A stretch of DNA of 41,408 bases from Campylobacter concisus (GTDB lineage Bacteria > Campylobacterota > Campylobacteria > Campylobacterales > Campylobacteraceae): assembly GCF_015230015.1 (NCBI RefSeq), contig NZ_JAAKZC010000019.1:1-41408 (forward strand), read 5' to 3'. The notes beneath the pieces are model-generated. The model had not been told where the DNA came from, did not search any database, and worked only from the letters and a program-made list of their open reading frames with translations. Shown piece after piece: positions 26,489-39,060 of this stretch. Positions within the stretch are counted from its first letter, which is position 1, and the number at the start of each line of letters is the position of its first letter. Both the position numbers and the translations under genes were made by a program.

Positions 26489-28435
26489 GTGAGAAGTCTA
26501 TTAAAAATTTCTATTTGTGCGGCAGTTTTTATAAATTTACCGCTTTTTGCAAATGAAGATAAGCTCTTGCCAGAGGTCAAAGTAGTGAGCGCAACTGGCT
26601 TTGAGCAAAACATAAAAGACGCACCTGCAACGCTTAGCGTCATCACTCAAGATGCGCTATAAAAGAGAAATCACAAGGACGTTGAGAGTATGGTTAAAGA
26701 CGTGCCAAGTCTTTTTGGAGCGACACTTGGTGCGGCAAATAGGCGAGGTATCTCCATAAGGGGGCTTTCGCAAAGATATACAAAAATCTTAGTAAATGGC
26801 ATACCAGTGCCAGGAGATAACGCTTACAAGGGGCTAAGAAGCGTTGGAGGCTCATACAGCTTCATCCCGCCAGCAAGTGCAATAAGCCGCATCGAAGTGA
26901 TACGCGGCCCAATGAGCTCGCTTTATGGAAGCGATGCACTGGGCGGAGTTATAAATATCATTACAGATGAGTTTAGTAATGAATTTGGTGCAAATCTTGG
27001 CTCAAGCTATAAATTTGCAAGAAATAAAAATATAAGTGGCGAGTTTTACAACAGCCTTTATTTGCACTCTGGACTAATTGATGATGTTTTAAGTGTTTCT
27101 GTTTATGGTAAAAATTTAAATAAATCAGAAGATAAAATTTCTTATGCAATCAGAGAGCAAAAGGATAGAAATTTTGGTGCAAAGCTATTTTTTAAGCCAA
27201 ATGAAAATAATGATCTTATACTTGAGCTTGCAAGAAGTGATGTGAAATATAAAAGAACTAAAGGCAAAACACTATCAACTGGTACTAACTCGGTTGCTAG
27301 CGAGAGAATAAAGGGCGATATGATAAATTTAAGCCATGAAGCAAGGCTTGATAATATCTTGCTTCAAAGCTATTTATCTTATGGCAAGCTAAAAGAGATC
27401 GCACAACAAAATTTGACGTTAAAAACACTAAATTTTGATACAAAAGGCTCATATTTTACTGATAATAATGCCTTTACATTAGGGCTAAACGCCAAAAAAG
27501 AAAAGCTTGATGAAAAGGCAACCACCGCAGACGCGGCAAATGTAAAAAGATATGACATTTCGCTTTACGGCGAAGATGATTATCATCTTACAAAAGACTT
27601 TATCTTAAGTACTGGTATTCGCTATAACTACGATGAGAACTATGGCTCGCACGTTTCACCAAGAATTTATGGCATCTATAACTTTAATGACTTTTTTGCC
27701 CTAAAAGGCGGAGTTAGCACAGGATACGCGACGCCTGACATCAAGCAACGCACGCAAGATCTTGCATTGCCATTTGCTGGAGGACGTGGAGCACAGCTTG
27801 GTAGAAGCAGCCTTAAGCCAGAGACAAGCGTGAGCTATGAATTTGGCGGCGTTTATAATGACAATGAAGGCTTTGAAGCATCGCTAACTGGCTTTTACAC
27901 AAGTTTTAAAGATATGTTAAGCTATAGCCCTATCTGCTCAAGAGGCAGTGTTTGCAGACATAAAGGTAAAATTTATCCAAATGGTATTTGGGAGAGTGTA
28001 AATATCGGCAAAGCTGAAATTTACGGAGTCGAGCTAACAAATGAGTGGCAAGTCACAAACGCTCTTAGGCTAAATCAAAGCTACGTCTATACAAGATCAA
28101 AGCAAAAAGATGGAGCGGAGATAGGCAAAAGTTTAAACAACTATCCGCTTCATACATTTAAATTTGGAGCGAACTACGAGTTAAACAGATGGCTAAATTT
28201 CTGGTCTCAGATAAATTATTATGGTAGGACTAAAAACTCATTTAGCTATGCTGATGATATGAGACCTTATGTGATCGCTGATCTTGGCATAAACTACAAC
28301 GTAACAAAGAATTTCAGTCTAAATTTGAGCGTTTATAACCTCTTTAATGAGTATTTTACGACAAGATCTGGCAGATATGACATCTTGATAGCTGACGGAC
28401 AAAAGATCGAACTTGGTTTTAACTTAAAGTTTTAA
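26489..28435 (+). pseudogene. TonB-dependent outer-membrane receptor interrupted by an in-frame TAA
   Basis: Reading from the GTG at 26489 (AAGGAG site at 26477-26482), the frame gives a signal peptide (MRSLLKISICAAVFINLPLFA), a TonB-box-like stretch (LPEVKVVSATG) and the start of the plug (DAPATLSVITQDAL). A TAA at 26660-26662 then stops it. The same frame continues without shift as KRNHKDVESMVKDVPS and on through the plug (GISIRGLSQRYTKILVNGIP, IEVIRGPMSSLYGSDALGGVINIITD) and a beta barrel ending in GFNLKF. Intact, it would be about 648 aa, a normal size for a siderophore or heme receptor. A single CAA-to-TAA change (Gln to stop) explains the break. The later ATG at 26690 would make a protein without signal peptide, so the receptor should be non-functional unless suppressed. 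The substrate is unknown. Confidence 0.85.
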
Positions 28436-28436
28436 A

Positions 28437-29528
28437 ATGATAAAAATTTTGAAAAAATTTCATCTTATCTTGGCTTTTATCTTTGCCTTGCCGCTTCTTG
28501 TGCTTAGCATTAGTGGAGCGATCATCTCGTATCACGATGAGATAATCGATATCTTTAGCAAAGATGAGGTCGTGGCTGGCAAAAAGCCTTTAGAGATAGA
28601 TGAAATTTTAAAAATTTTTAGCAAGAGCGAGCCAAATTTTAATCTTAGCTACCTAAAGATAAAGGGAGTGTCAAACAAGGCTTACGTCATAAGCGGAACC
28701 AGTGAAAATGGCGAGTTTGAGTCGTTTTTCATAGATCCTTATACTGGAGAAATTTCTGGCAAAAACAAGGCAGAGAAATTTATAGGGCTGGTTTTAAATT
28801 TGCATAAAAACTTAGCCCTTTCGCTTTTTAAAAATGAAAATTTGACCAAATTTGCAAGTGAGCTAGTAGCGCTTTCTACGCTTGCGTTGCTTTTTATTTT
28901 GATAAGCGGGGTGGTGATATATTTTTGGAGGTTTAGAAGCAGGGTGAGGGATGCTTTTAAGCTAAATTTAAAGGCAAGAAAATTTGCGTTTTTGTATTCA
29001 TTACACGGCTTTTTGGGTATCTATCTTGGCGCTGTTTTAAGCGTGATTTGCATTAGTGGGCTTTACTTTTCTTATGAGAGCTTTGCTAAGGTTATAAATC
29101 AAATTTGTGGCGAAGAAAAGGTCTTTAAAAAGCCAAATTTTACAAACAAAAATGGCTTTAGCTTAAGCGACGAGCAAAAGGTGGCAAACCTTAAAAAAGC
29201 TTATGAAATTTTCATCTCTAAATTTGGAGACGAGTTTGAGGCTTTAAATTTTATAGTAAATAGCGGCGGCGTCAAATTTATGCTCTTTTACCTGCCAAAA
29301 GGTGCTAGCGAGGGAGAAGGCGTTAGGCTTTTAGTCGATACAAAAAGCGAGCAAATTTCAAAAAATGCCATGCCAAAGTCATTTGAAATTTATAAATTTA
29401 TGCTTGATTTGCACGCTGGATATATCTTTGGCGAGCTTGGTAAATTTATATTTTGTCTAGCATCATGCGGTGTGGTTTTACTGCTTTTTAGTGGAGGTGC
29501 GATTTATTACAAACGGCGTAAAAACTAA
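28437..29528 (+). CDS. PepSY-associated inner-membrane protein of iron uptake loci
   Basis: The 363-aa product has about four membrane helices (near residues 7-29, 140-165, 182-214 and 336-358) and opens FHLILAFIFALPLLVLSISGAIISYHDEI, typical of PepSY-TM (PiuB-like) proteins. Large periplasmic segments lie between helices 1-2 and 3-4; the first ends near FFIDPYTGEISGK, a PepSY-like strand pattern. Such genes usually accompany TonB-dependent receptors and some are proposed to reduce or release iron from siderophores, but the reaction is not proven. It begins 1 base after the receptor stop, so it should be co-transcribed and Fur-controlled. Confidence 0.85.
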   Translation: MIKILKKFHLILAFIFALPLLVLSISGAIISYHDEIIDIFSKDEVVAGKKPLEIDEILKIFSKSEPNFNLSYLKIKGVSNKAYVISGTSENGEFESFFIDPYTGEISGKNKAEKFIGLVLNLHKNLALSLFKNENLTKFASELVALSTLALLFILISGVVIYFWRFRSRVRDAFKLNLKARKFAFLYSLHGFLGIYLGAVLSVICISGLYFSYESFAKVINQICGEEKVFKKPNFTNKNGFSLSDEQKVANLKKAYEIFISKFGDEFEALNFIVNSGGVKFMLFYLPKGASEGEGVRLLVDTKSEQISKNAMPKSFEIYKFMLDLHAGYIFGELGKFIFCLASCGVVLLLFSGGAIYYKRRKN

Positions 29529-29591
29529 CTTCATTTATCTATCTCTTAACTCTTTTTCGTTATCATCTCAAATAAATTTTTTGGAAAAGAC

Positions 29592-30056
29592 ATGCAAAAA
29601 AAATATAGACCAAATGTAGCAGCTGTCATTTTGTCTAGCTCTTACCCTTTTAAATGCGAAATTTTAGTCGCCAAAAGGGTAGATATGGACGATATCTGGC
29701 AGTTTCCTCAAGGTGGCATAGACGAAGGCGAAAGCCCAAAGCAGGCACTAAAAAGGGAGCTTAAAGAGGAGATCGGAACTGATAAATTTGACTTCTTAGA
29801 AGAGTATCCTGATTGGCTTAGCTACGACTTTCCAGCAAATGCGTCAAAGAGATTTTATCCATTTGATGGGCAGACGCAAAAGTACTTTTTGGTTAGGCTA
29901 AAAAACGGTGCTAGCATAAATTTAAAGACCGAGCATCCAGAATTTAGCGAGTATAAATTTGTAGATATCAACAAGGCTTTAGATGGGATAAACCACTTCA
30001 AAAAGCCTATTTATGACAAAGTTTTGAGTTATTTTAAAGAGAAAGGATATTTTTGA
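29592..30056 (+). CDS. rppH: RNA 5' pyrophosphohydrolase
   Basis: The 154-aa Nudix hydrolase removes pyrophosphate from mRNA 5' ends, starting decay. The Nudix box is GGIDEGESPKQALKRELKEE with the expected Gly, Glu and Arg-Glu residues, and the N-terminus YRPNVAAVIL is typical of RppH rather than a nucleotide pyrophosphatase. The start has a GGAAAAG site. It begins the long plus-strand run to cmoA. The stop overlaps the lysC start (TGATG-type). Confidence 0.92.
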   Translation: MQKKYRPNVAAVILSSSYPFKCEILVAKRVDMDDIWQFPQGGIDEGESPKQALKRELKEEIGTDKFDFLEEYPDWLSYDFPANASKRFYPFDGQTQKYFLVRLKNGASINLKTEHPEFSEYKFVDINKALDGINHFKKPIYDKVLSYFKEKGYF

Positions 30057-31255
30057 TGTTAATCGTTCAAAAATTTGGCGGAACTAGCGTAGGCACGCTT
30101 GAGCGCATCGAAGCTGTGGCAAATAGGGTCATAGAGACTAAAAACAGCGGCGCTGACGTGGTTGTGGTAGTTTCTGCGATGAGTGGAGTTACAAATCAAT
30201 TGGTTGAATATAGTGAGTATTTCTCAAAGCACCCAGACGGCGTTGCTACTGATATGCTTTTAAGCTCTGGGGAGCAAGTAACCACCGCGCTTTTGACGAT
30301 TGCACTTAATGCAAAAGGCTATGCGTGCGTAGGACTAACTGGCGCAATGGCTGGGATAATGACTGATGATGTGCATACAAAAGCTAGGATAGAAAAGATA
30401 GACACCACTAGGCTAAAAGCTGAGCTAAAAGCTGGCAGGATCGTCGTCGTAGCAGGCTTTCAAGGCATAGACGACAAAGGCGATATCACCACTCTTGGCA
30501 GAGGTGGAAGCGACCTTAGCGCGGTTGCATTAGCTGGTGCGCTTGAAGCTGATCTGTGTGAAATTTTTACCGACGTTGATGGCGTTTATACGACTGATCC
30601 AAGGATAGAAAAAAAGGCAAAAAAGCTAGAAAAGATAAGCTATGACGAGATGCTTGAGCTCGCCTCTGCTGGGGCGAAAGTGCTTCAAAATCGCTCAGTC
30701 GAGCTAGCAAAAAAACTAAATGTCAAACTAATCACAAGAAGCAGTTTTAACCACAACGAAGGTACATTAATAGCAAAGGAAGATAATATGGAAGCGGTTT
30801 TAGTAAGCGGTATAGCACTAGATAAAAATCAAGCAAGAGTAACTTTAAGAGGCGTAGTCGATAAGCCTGGCATCGCAGCTGAAATTTTCACAGCTCTAGC
30901 TCATCAAAATATAAATGTAGATATGATCATCCAAAACGTAGGACACGACGGCACGACAAATTTAGGCTTTACTGTGCCACAAAACGAGCTTGAGCTAGCA
31001 AAAGAGACTATGCAAAAGCTCTCAGCTGCAAAACATGTCGAGTATGACGATGCGATCGTGAAAGTCTCGGTTATCGGCGTAGGCATGAAGAGTCACAGCG
31101 GCGTAGCATGTCTAGCATTTGAGACGCTTGCAAAAGAGGGGATAAATATCCAGATGATCTCAACAAGCGAGATAAAAATTTCAATGATTGTCGATCAAAA
31201 ATATGGCGAGCTGGCAGTTCGCGTACTTCACGATGCGTATAAGTTAGATAAATAA
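30056..31255 (+). CDS. lysC: Aspartate kinase
   Basis: The 399-aa enzyme phosphorylates aspartate, the first step towards lysine, threonine, methionine and diaminopimelate. Motifs are QKFGGTSVGT (N-terminus), GRGGSDLSAVALA, FTDVDGVYTTDP, and two C-terminal ACT domains (about 265-395) for feedback control. The ATG at 30056 overlaps the rppH stop; an in-frame TTG three bases before is possible. The stop overlaps the hobA ATG by 1 base. Confidence 0.96.
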   Translation: MLIVQKFGGTSVGTLERIEAVANRVIETKNSGADVVVVVSAMSGVTNQLVEYSEYFSKHPDGVATDMLLSSGEQVTTALLTIALNAKGYACVGLTGAMAGIMTDDVHTKARIEKIDTTRLKAELKAGRIVVVAGFQGIDDKGDITTLGRGGSDLSAVALAGALEADLCEIFTDVDGVYTTDPRIEKKAKKLEKISYDEMLELASAGAKVLQNRSVELAKKLNVKLITRSSFNHNEGTLIAKEDNMEAVLVSGIALDKNQARVTLRGVVDKPGIAAEIFTALAHQNINVDMIIQNVGHDGTTNLGFTVPQNELELAKETMQKLSAAKHVEYDDAIVKVSVIGVGMKSHSGVACLAFETLAKEGINIQMISTSEIKISMIVDQKYGELAVRVLHDAYKLDK

Positions 31256-31794
31256 TGCAAGATTTTATCCAATGGACGCTTGAGACTATAAGAAGCGAAA
31301 GATATATGAGCTGGATGGAGGAGAAGCGCGTCGAATGGACGCCTTTGCTTGCATCTAGGCTTAAATTTTTGCTTGATAGCAAGGCTTTTATAGTCATCTG
31401 CGACGATGAGCGAGAGTGGTTTGAAAACTATCTTTTAAGAAATATCAACCGCACAAAAAGCGAGCGTCCATTTTTGCCATTTTTTAGCCTAAGATCGCTC
31501 TATCCAGCCTTTGACAGCGTCGAGACAAACGAGCAAAAACAGCTTTTAAAAGATATGCTAAGCCTTGCCTTTCCAAATGGCTACATCTTTTTTTACATCG
31601 GCAAAAGCATAGACAAGCGTGCAAATTTAGCTAAAACTGACGAAAACAGCTATATGTGGCTCTTTGATGAGCAGGCGCAAAATAGCTTCACGCTAAGCTC
31701 TAGCGATGAAAACTTAGACATCAAACTTCTAAATTTATACAAACTTTTTGATAAGAGCATAGACGCTGTGCTATTTGCAAAGGTGATACTCTAA
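31255..31794 (+). CDS. hobA: DnaA-binding replication initiation protein HobA
   Basis: The 179-aa product fits HobA, known from Helicobacter and other Campylobacterota, where it binds DnaA and helps it assemble at oriC (functional counterpart of DiaA). The match is by size, by the W-rich N-terminus (FIQWTLETIRSERYMSWMEEKRVEWTPLLASRL) and by the neighbourhood lysC-hobA-holB-folP, which I recall in this group. It overlaps lysC by 1 base and abuts holB without a gap. Confidence 0.85.
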   Translation: MQDFIQWTLETIRSERYMSWMEEKRVEWTPLLASRLKFLLDSKAFIVICDDEREWFENYLLRNINRTKSERPFLPFFSLRSLYPAFDSVETNEQKQLLKDMLSLAFPNGYIFFYIGKSIDKRANLAKTDENSYMWLFDEQAQNSFTLSSSDENLDIKLLNLYKLFDKSIDAVLFAKVIL

Positions 31795-32415
31795 ATGCTA
31801 AATAAAATCGTCATAACAAGCGATTTTGAAAATTTAAAAGCCAAGCTTGAAGCCGAGTTTGGCGTAAATAATCTAAGATTTTTTATAAGCGATGATTTTT
31901 TGCTAGAAAATGCAAAAGAGGTCATCGCTGAGGCCTACATCGCCGAAAAAGATGAGAAAATTTTGGTTATCAGTGCGAAGTCTTTTCGAACTGAGGCTCA
32001 AAACGCACTTTTAAAGATCATCGAAGAGCCTCCAAGAAACATCAAATTTATAATAGTAACGCAGAGTAAAAATTTACTTCTACCAACGATCAGATCGCGC
32101 ATGCTCATAGAAAATAAGCTCACCAAAAAGCCAAAAATGAGCGTAGATCTAAATTTAAAATCGCTTAGCCTAAAAGAGCTAACAAGCTTTATCGATCAAA
32201 AGATAGCAGAGGAGCAGGCACAAAAATTTGGCAAAAACGAGCTAAAAGAGCTTGTGGGCGCTATCGTGACAAAGGCGGTTGATAGTGGTTATAAATTTAG
32301 CGGAGAGGAGATGGAATATTTTTTCTCGCTCATAAAGCTTGCTGATCTAAACGCCAAGTCTCACGCCGTTCTAACGCCACTTTTGCTTACTATCTTTGAG
32401 AAAGGACGACGTTGA
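31795..32415 (+). CDS. holB: DNA polymerase III delta' subunit, short form
   Basis: The 206-aa product carries the AAA+ sensor region of clamp-loader delta' (FRTEAQNALLKIIEEPPRNIKFIIVTQ, then LLPTIRSRM). The Walker A loop and the zinc-binding Cys of larger homologues are absent, as known in Campylobacterota delta', which does not need ATP binding. It sits directly after hobA and overlaps the folP TTG start by 4 bases. Confidence 0.88.
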   Translation: MLNKIVITSDFENLKAKLEAEFGVNNLRFFISDDFLLENAKEVIAEAYIAEKDEKILVISAKSFRTEAQNALLKIIEEPPRNIKFIIVTQSKNLLLPTIRSRMLIENKLTKKPKMSVDLNLKSLSLKELTSFIDQKIAEEQAQKFGKNELKELVGAIVTKAVDSGYKFSGEEMEYFFSLIKLADLNAKSHAVLTPLLLTIFEKGRR

Positions 32416-33551
32416 AATTTTATAAGATAAATAACAAAAGCGACTTTGATCAAATTTGCAAGGCCGTCTTGCCAAGTCCGGCTGGCACGAAGCTCATGCG
32501 AGAAAAGAGCGAGATAAATTTTATTTTTATCGATGAGATAAAAACCCCAGCGGCAAATATCCTAAAACAAGACGCTCTAAGCGTTGGCGCTGAGCTGGTG
32601 ACGCACAAAGATACTATTTTAGGGCGCGAGAGCCTAAATAAAGCCTTGCTAATGGCGACAGACGCGCAGCTTAGGCAGTTAGCTAAAAAAGAGAAGCTGC
32701 AAGACTTTGGACTTAAAAAGCTTGCAGTTTTTTTAGAGACTAAATTTATAAAACCCGCAAAGCCCCTTATAATGGGCGTTGCAAATATCAACACAGATAG
32801 CTTTAACGAGCAAAGCCGCATAAATACTCAAAATGGCATAGCTAAAATCGAAACCATGATAGAAGCAGGTGCCCACTATATCGATCTTGGCGGCGTTAGC
32901 TCAAGGCCAGGGAGCGAGTATTGCGGACGTGAGGAGGAGTTTAGGCGCATAAAAGATATCGTGGAGGAAATTTATAGGCTAAATTTACACGAAAAGGCGA
33001 AATTTAGCCTTGATAGCTTTGATGAGTATTGCTTAGAATTTGCTCTAAATCACGGCTTTAAGATGATAAATGACATCACGGCAAACGCAAATTTAGCCAC
33101 GCTTGCTGCAAGATACGATGTCCAGTTTTGCATGATGCATATGCAAGGCGATCCAGCCACCATGCAGATCGCGCCAAAGTATAACGACCTTATCGGCGAA
33201 ATTGCAGACTTTTTCGAGCAAAAGATAGCCCTTGCAAGGGAGCTTGGCGCTAAAAAGATAGTGCTTGATGTGGGCATTGGCTTTGGCAAGACGGCTGAGC
33301 AAAATTTGCTGCTTATTAAGCATTTGGAGCATTTTTTGAAATTTGACTGCCCGCTGCTAGTTGGTGCTAGCCGCAAATCAGTGATAAACCACTACCACCC
33401 AAGCGAGGTCAAAGATCGCTTGCCAGGCTCGCTTTATCTGCATCTAAAAGCCTTCGAAAACGGCGCACAGATCATTAGAACGCACGACATGGCAGAGCAC
33501 AAGCAGCTTTTTGATATGCACGAGGCGATGAGCCAAGCCACGCTTTGGTAG
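32412..33551 (+). CDS. folP: Dihydropteroate synthase with N-terminal extension
   Basis: The 379-aa product makes dihydropteroate from pterin pyrophosphate and p-aminobenzoate; it is the sulfonamide target. The TIM-barrel core starts near residue 115 at PLIMGVANINTDSF (usually MGILNVTPDSF) and contains GAHYIDLGGVSSRPGSE and GIGFGKTAEQNLLLI, ending with LVGASRKS. The first 110 or so residues (KINNKSDFDQICKAV onward) are an extension not found in E. coli FolP. The start is TTG with an AAAGGA site and overlaps holB by 4 bases. Confidence 0.93.
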   Translation: MKFYKINNKSDFDQICKAVLPSPAGTKLMREKSEINFIFIDEIKTPAANILKQDALSVGAELVTHKDTILGRESLNKALLMATDAQLRQLAKKEKLQDFGLKKLAVFLETKFIKPAKPLIMGVANINTDSFNEQSRINTQNGIAKIETMIEAGAHYIDLGGVSSRPGSEYCGREEEFRRIKDIVEEIYRLNLHEKAKFSLDSFDEYCLEFALNHGFKMINDITANANLATLAARYDVQFCMMHMQGDPATMQIAPKYNDLIGEIADFFEQKIALARELGAKKIVLDVGIGFGKTAEQNLLLIKHLEHFLKFDCPLLVGASRKSVINHYHPSEVKDRLPGSLYLHLKAFENGAQIIRTHDMAEHKQLFDMHEAMSQATLW

Positions 33552-33575
33552 GGCGCTTGGCTAAAAAGAGGCTAG

Positions 33576-34436
33576 ATGAAAAATTTACTTCCGCCACCTT
33601 GGATCAAATTTCCCAAGATTAGCCCCTTTTTTATAAGCTGGAGGATGGGCGCTGGCGAAGATTATAAGTTTAAATTTAAAGAGTGGCTAAAAACGCTAAG
33701 CCAAGATGAGCGTAGCGAGTATCAGAAGCTCTTTGCTGAGCCTGCGACATGGCGTGGATACTGGGACGAGAGGCTAGGCTCTGATGAAAACACGCTTTTT
33801 GTAAATGACGACTTTGTTATCAACCTTTGGGAGCATGAGCCTAGATATGATCTAAAATGGCTTAAAAAGCGCTATAACGCTGGCAAGTCGGATAAATTTC
33901 TCTTATTTTGGGGTCATCAAAAGAGCGCAAATTTAAGTGCAAGCTGCCTTAGTCAGTGGTATAGCTCTAACTTTTGGGAAGATGAAACTAAATACATTTG
34001 CGCTGAGCAATATATGATGGCTAAAAAGGCTCAGTGTTTTGGCGACAAAGATGTTTTGGGGCAAATTTTATCCGCCAAAGATCCAGCGCAGATGAAGGCG
34101 CTTGGCAGGCAGGTGCGAGGCTTTGACGCTAAGGTCTGGGACGAGGTCAAATTTGGCGTCGTGCTAAATGCTAGCTATCTAAAATTTAGCCAAAATGCCC
34201 ATTTGCGTGAATTTTTACTACAAACTGGGAGCAAAATTTTAGTCGAGGCAAGCCCAGTAGATAAAATTTGGGGCATAGGCATGAGTGCAAGCGATGAAAA
34301 TGCGCAAAATCCCATGAAGTGGCGAGGGCAAAATTTACTTGGCTTTGCGCTGATGAGGGCGAGGGACGAGATAGTAAAGGTCTATAAAAATGTCCATTTA
34401 TGTGACGCGAGAGAGCTAAATTTGGATCATTTATAA
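33576..34436 (+). CDS. NADAR-family protein (YbiA-like N-glycosidase) with an N-terminal extension
   Basis: The 286-aa product has a NADAR domain (about 105-275): FWGHQ, SQWYSSNFWEDETKYICAEQYMMAKKA, then VRGFDAKVWDEVKFGVVLNA, and a C-terminal WGIGMS, NLLGFALMRARDEI. E. coli YbiA of this family cleaves toxic riboflavin-synthesis intermediates, and other members remove ADP-ribose from DNA. Residues 1-105 (WIKFPKISPFFISWRMGAGE and a Trp/Arg-rich stretch) are not part of the usual domain and are unknown. It lies 24 bases after folP and 41 bases before ligA, in a gap the conserved gene order does not predict. Confidence 0.85.
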   Translation: MKNLLPPPWIKFPKISPFFISWRMGAGEDYKFKFKEWLKTLSQDERSEYQKLFAEPATWRGYWDERLGSDENTLFVNDDFVINLWEHEPRYDLKWLKKRYNAGKSDKFLLFWGHQKSANLSASCLSQWYSSNFWEDETKYICAEQYMMAKKAQCFGDKDVLGQILSAKDPAQMKALGRQVRGFDAKVWDEVKFGVVLNASYLKFSQNAHLREFLLQTGSKILVEASPVDKIWGIGMSASDENAQNPMKWRGQNLLGFALMRARDEIVKVYKNVHLCDARELNLDHL

Positions 34437-34447
34437 AGTATGTTTAA

Positions 34448-37124
<2,677 letters not shown>

Positions 37125-37979
37125 CATCACTGCCGTTGCGATCGGGCACTTTGACGGCGTGCATAGGGGGCACAAGCAGCTTTTAAAGCAGCTTGGCGAG
37201 TTTGGCGGACTTGTCGTCATCGACAAAAATAAAGCCAACATCACGCCAAAGCTAAAGCGAGCCGAGTACTCAAACTATCCTTGCTTTTTGTATGATTTTG
37301 AGAGTATAAAAGGGCTTAGCGGTGAGGAATTTATCGCACTTTTAAAGCGGGATTTTAAAAATTTAAAAAAGATTGTAGTTGGATTTGATTTTAGATTTGG
37401 CAGAAATAGAGCGTGGGACAAGCACGATCTGAAAAGAATTTTTGATGGCGAGGTGGTCGTCGTTGATGAGGTTTGTTATGACGGCATGGGCGTGCATAGC
37501 TCATCCATCAGAGAGCTGATACGTCAAGGCAACATCGATGAGGCAAACAGGCTAATAGGCAGGGAGTACTCGATCGAGGGCAACGTGATAAAAGGGCAGG
37601 GCATCGGCGCAAAAGAGCTGGTTGCTACGCTAAATTTAGATATAAAAAGCTATCTTTTGCCGCGCGAGGGCGTCTATGCGACAAGAACGAGGATGGGCTC
37701 ATACACCTATGGCTCGGTCACTTTTATAGGCAATAGGCTTAGCACGGATGGAAATTTTAGCGTCGAGACGCACATCATGGACGAGGTCGCGCCAAAAGTG
37801 ACGACGCACGTTGCTGTTTGCTTCATAAAACGCCTAAGAGATAATAAAAAATTTAATTCTCTTAGTGAGCTAAAAGAGCAGATAAAGCGCGATATAAACG
37901 AGGCTAGACAGTGCGTGGGCGTGTGCGATCTCTTTTTTGGAGAGACGATGAGATACTTTGACGGATATGGAGCTGGTAT

Positions 37980-38684
37980 ATGAGAGATGAAATTTTTAAA
38001 GAGCCTATAAGCAAGCAGTTTGAATTTGATGACTTTGTGGCGAGCGTTTTTGACGATATGATATCGCGCTCGGTGCCATTTTACGATGTGAGCTCAAATT
38101 TAAATGCAAAGTTGCTTGCTAAAATTTTGCCAAAAGAGGCAAGCGTGTGCGACCTTGGCTGCTCTACGGCAAATAGCTTGCTTTTGCTAAATAACCTTAG
38201 AAATGATCTTGTGCTAAGTGGCGTGGATAACTCTGAGGCGATGCTAGCAAATGCAAAAAATAAGGCAAAGGCTTATGGGGCTGATATTGAGTTTATTTTG
38301 GGTGACATCACAGAGTGCGAGCTAGAGGGCTTTGACGCGGTTTTGGCAAACTATACTTTACAGTTTATCAGACCGCCAAAAAGAGCAAATTTGGTGCAAA
38401 AAATTTATAACGGACTAAATGAAAATGGAGTTTTTTTATTTAGCGAAAAGATCATCTTTGATGATAAAAAGCTCACCAAAAGCGTCATAGAAATTTACGA
38501 GGACTACAAACAGGCGCAAGGCTACTCACGCTACGAGATCGCCCAAAAAAGGGAGGCGCTTGAAAATGTGCTGGTGCCATACACTGAAGAAGAAAATAGA
38601 AACTTAGCCCTAAATGCTGGATTTAAGCGTGTTGAGAGCACATTTAAATGGGGAAATTTTATGAGCTTTTTGGCGTTTAAGTAA
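37980..38684 (+). CDS. cmoA: Carboxy-SAM synthase CmoA
   Basis: The 234-aa product makes carboxy-S-adenosylmethionine, used for cmo5U modification of tRNA wobble uridine. It opens with the CmoA-like FKEPISKQFEFDDFVASVFDDMISRSVPFYD and has a Rossmann SAM motif VCDLGCSTANSLLLL and ANYTLQFI. It is the last gene of the plus-strand run from rppH and begins 4 bases before the ribF stop. The partner CmoB is not in the window. Confidence 0.93.
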   Translation: MRDEIFKEPISKQFEFDDFVASVFDDMISRSVPFYDVSSNLNAKLLAKILPKEASVCDLGCSTANSLLLLNNLRNDLVLSGVDNSEAMLANAKNKAKAYGADIEFILGDITECELEGFDAVLANYTLQFIRPPKRANLVQKIYNGLNENGVFLFSEKIIFDDKKLTKSVIEIYEDYKQAQGYSRYEIAQKREALENVLVPYTEEENRNLALNAGFKRVESTFKWGNFMSFLAFK

Positions 38685-39035
38685 AATTTGACGCCTTAGC
38701 TAAGTGCGAAATTTATGCATAAATTTGCAATTGATGAAATTTTGAAATTTCAAGCTTATAGGTAGAATTTTTGCAAAAATTTTGTAAATAGCCAGAGTAA
38801 AAAGCCCCAAATCAAAAGAATATACAAAAATTTACTAGATCACGCAATGATGTTTTCTAAATACTAAAGATAAAATTTAAAACAAAGCTGGCTGTGAGTG
38901 CGGTTTTAAGCTTATAATGAAAAATTTGTAGATATTTTAAAGTGGGTCAAATTTGCGTGCAAAACCTTAGTTTGTAGGCAGTTTTTAAAATATCTTAAAT
39001 AAAAAGCTAAAAATTTAAGATGCAAATTTTAGATA
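38685..39035. other. Gene-free AT-rich spacer between convergent cmoA and fdhF
   Basis: No ORF or RNA gene is supported. The only clear structure is a perfect 18-bp palindrome (AAATTTATGCATAAATTT) at 38709-38726; the rest is A/T-rich with repeated AAATTT words. Confidence 0.6.
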
Positions 39036-39059
39036 TTTAGCGGGAGTTACCCCGCTAAA
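39036..39059 (-). terminator. Terminator of fdhF
   Basis: A 9-bp stem TTTAGCGGG (39036-39044) with CCCGCTAAA (39051-39059) around 6 bases lies directly after the fdhF stop. On the minus strand the tail ATATCTAAAATTT is weak in T. Confidence 0.65.
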
Positions 39060-39060
39060 T

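Noticed and set aside
31795-32415. holB as a truncated pseudogene
   Set aside because: The short form without Walker A is usual in Campylobacterota, and the gene is tightly packed in its operon.
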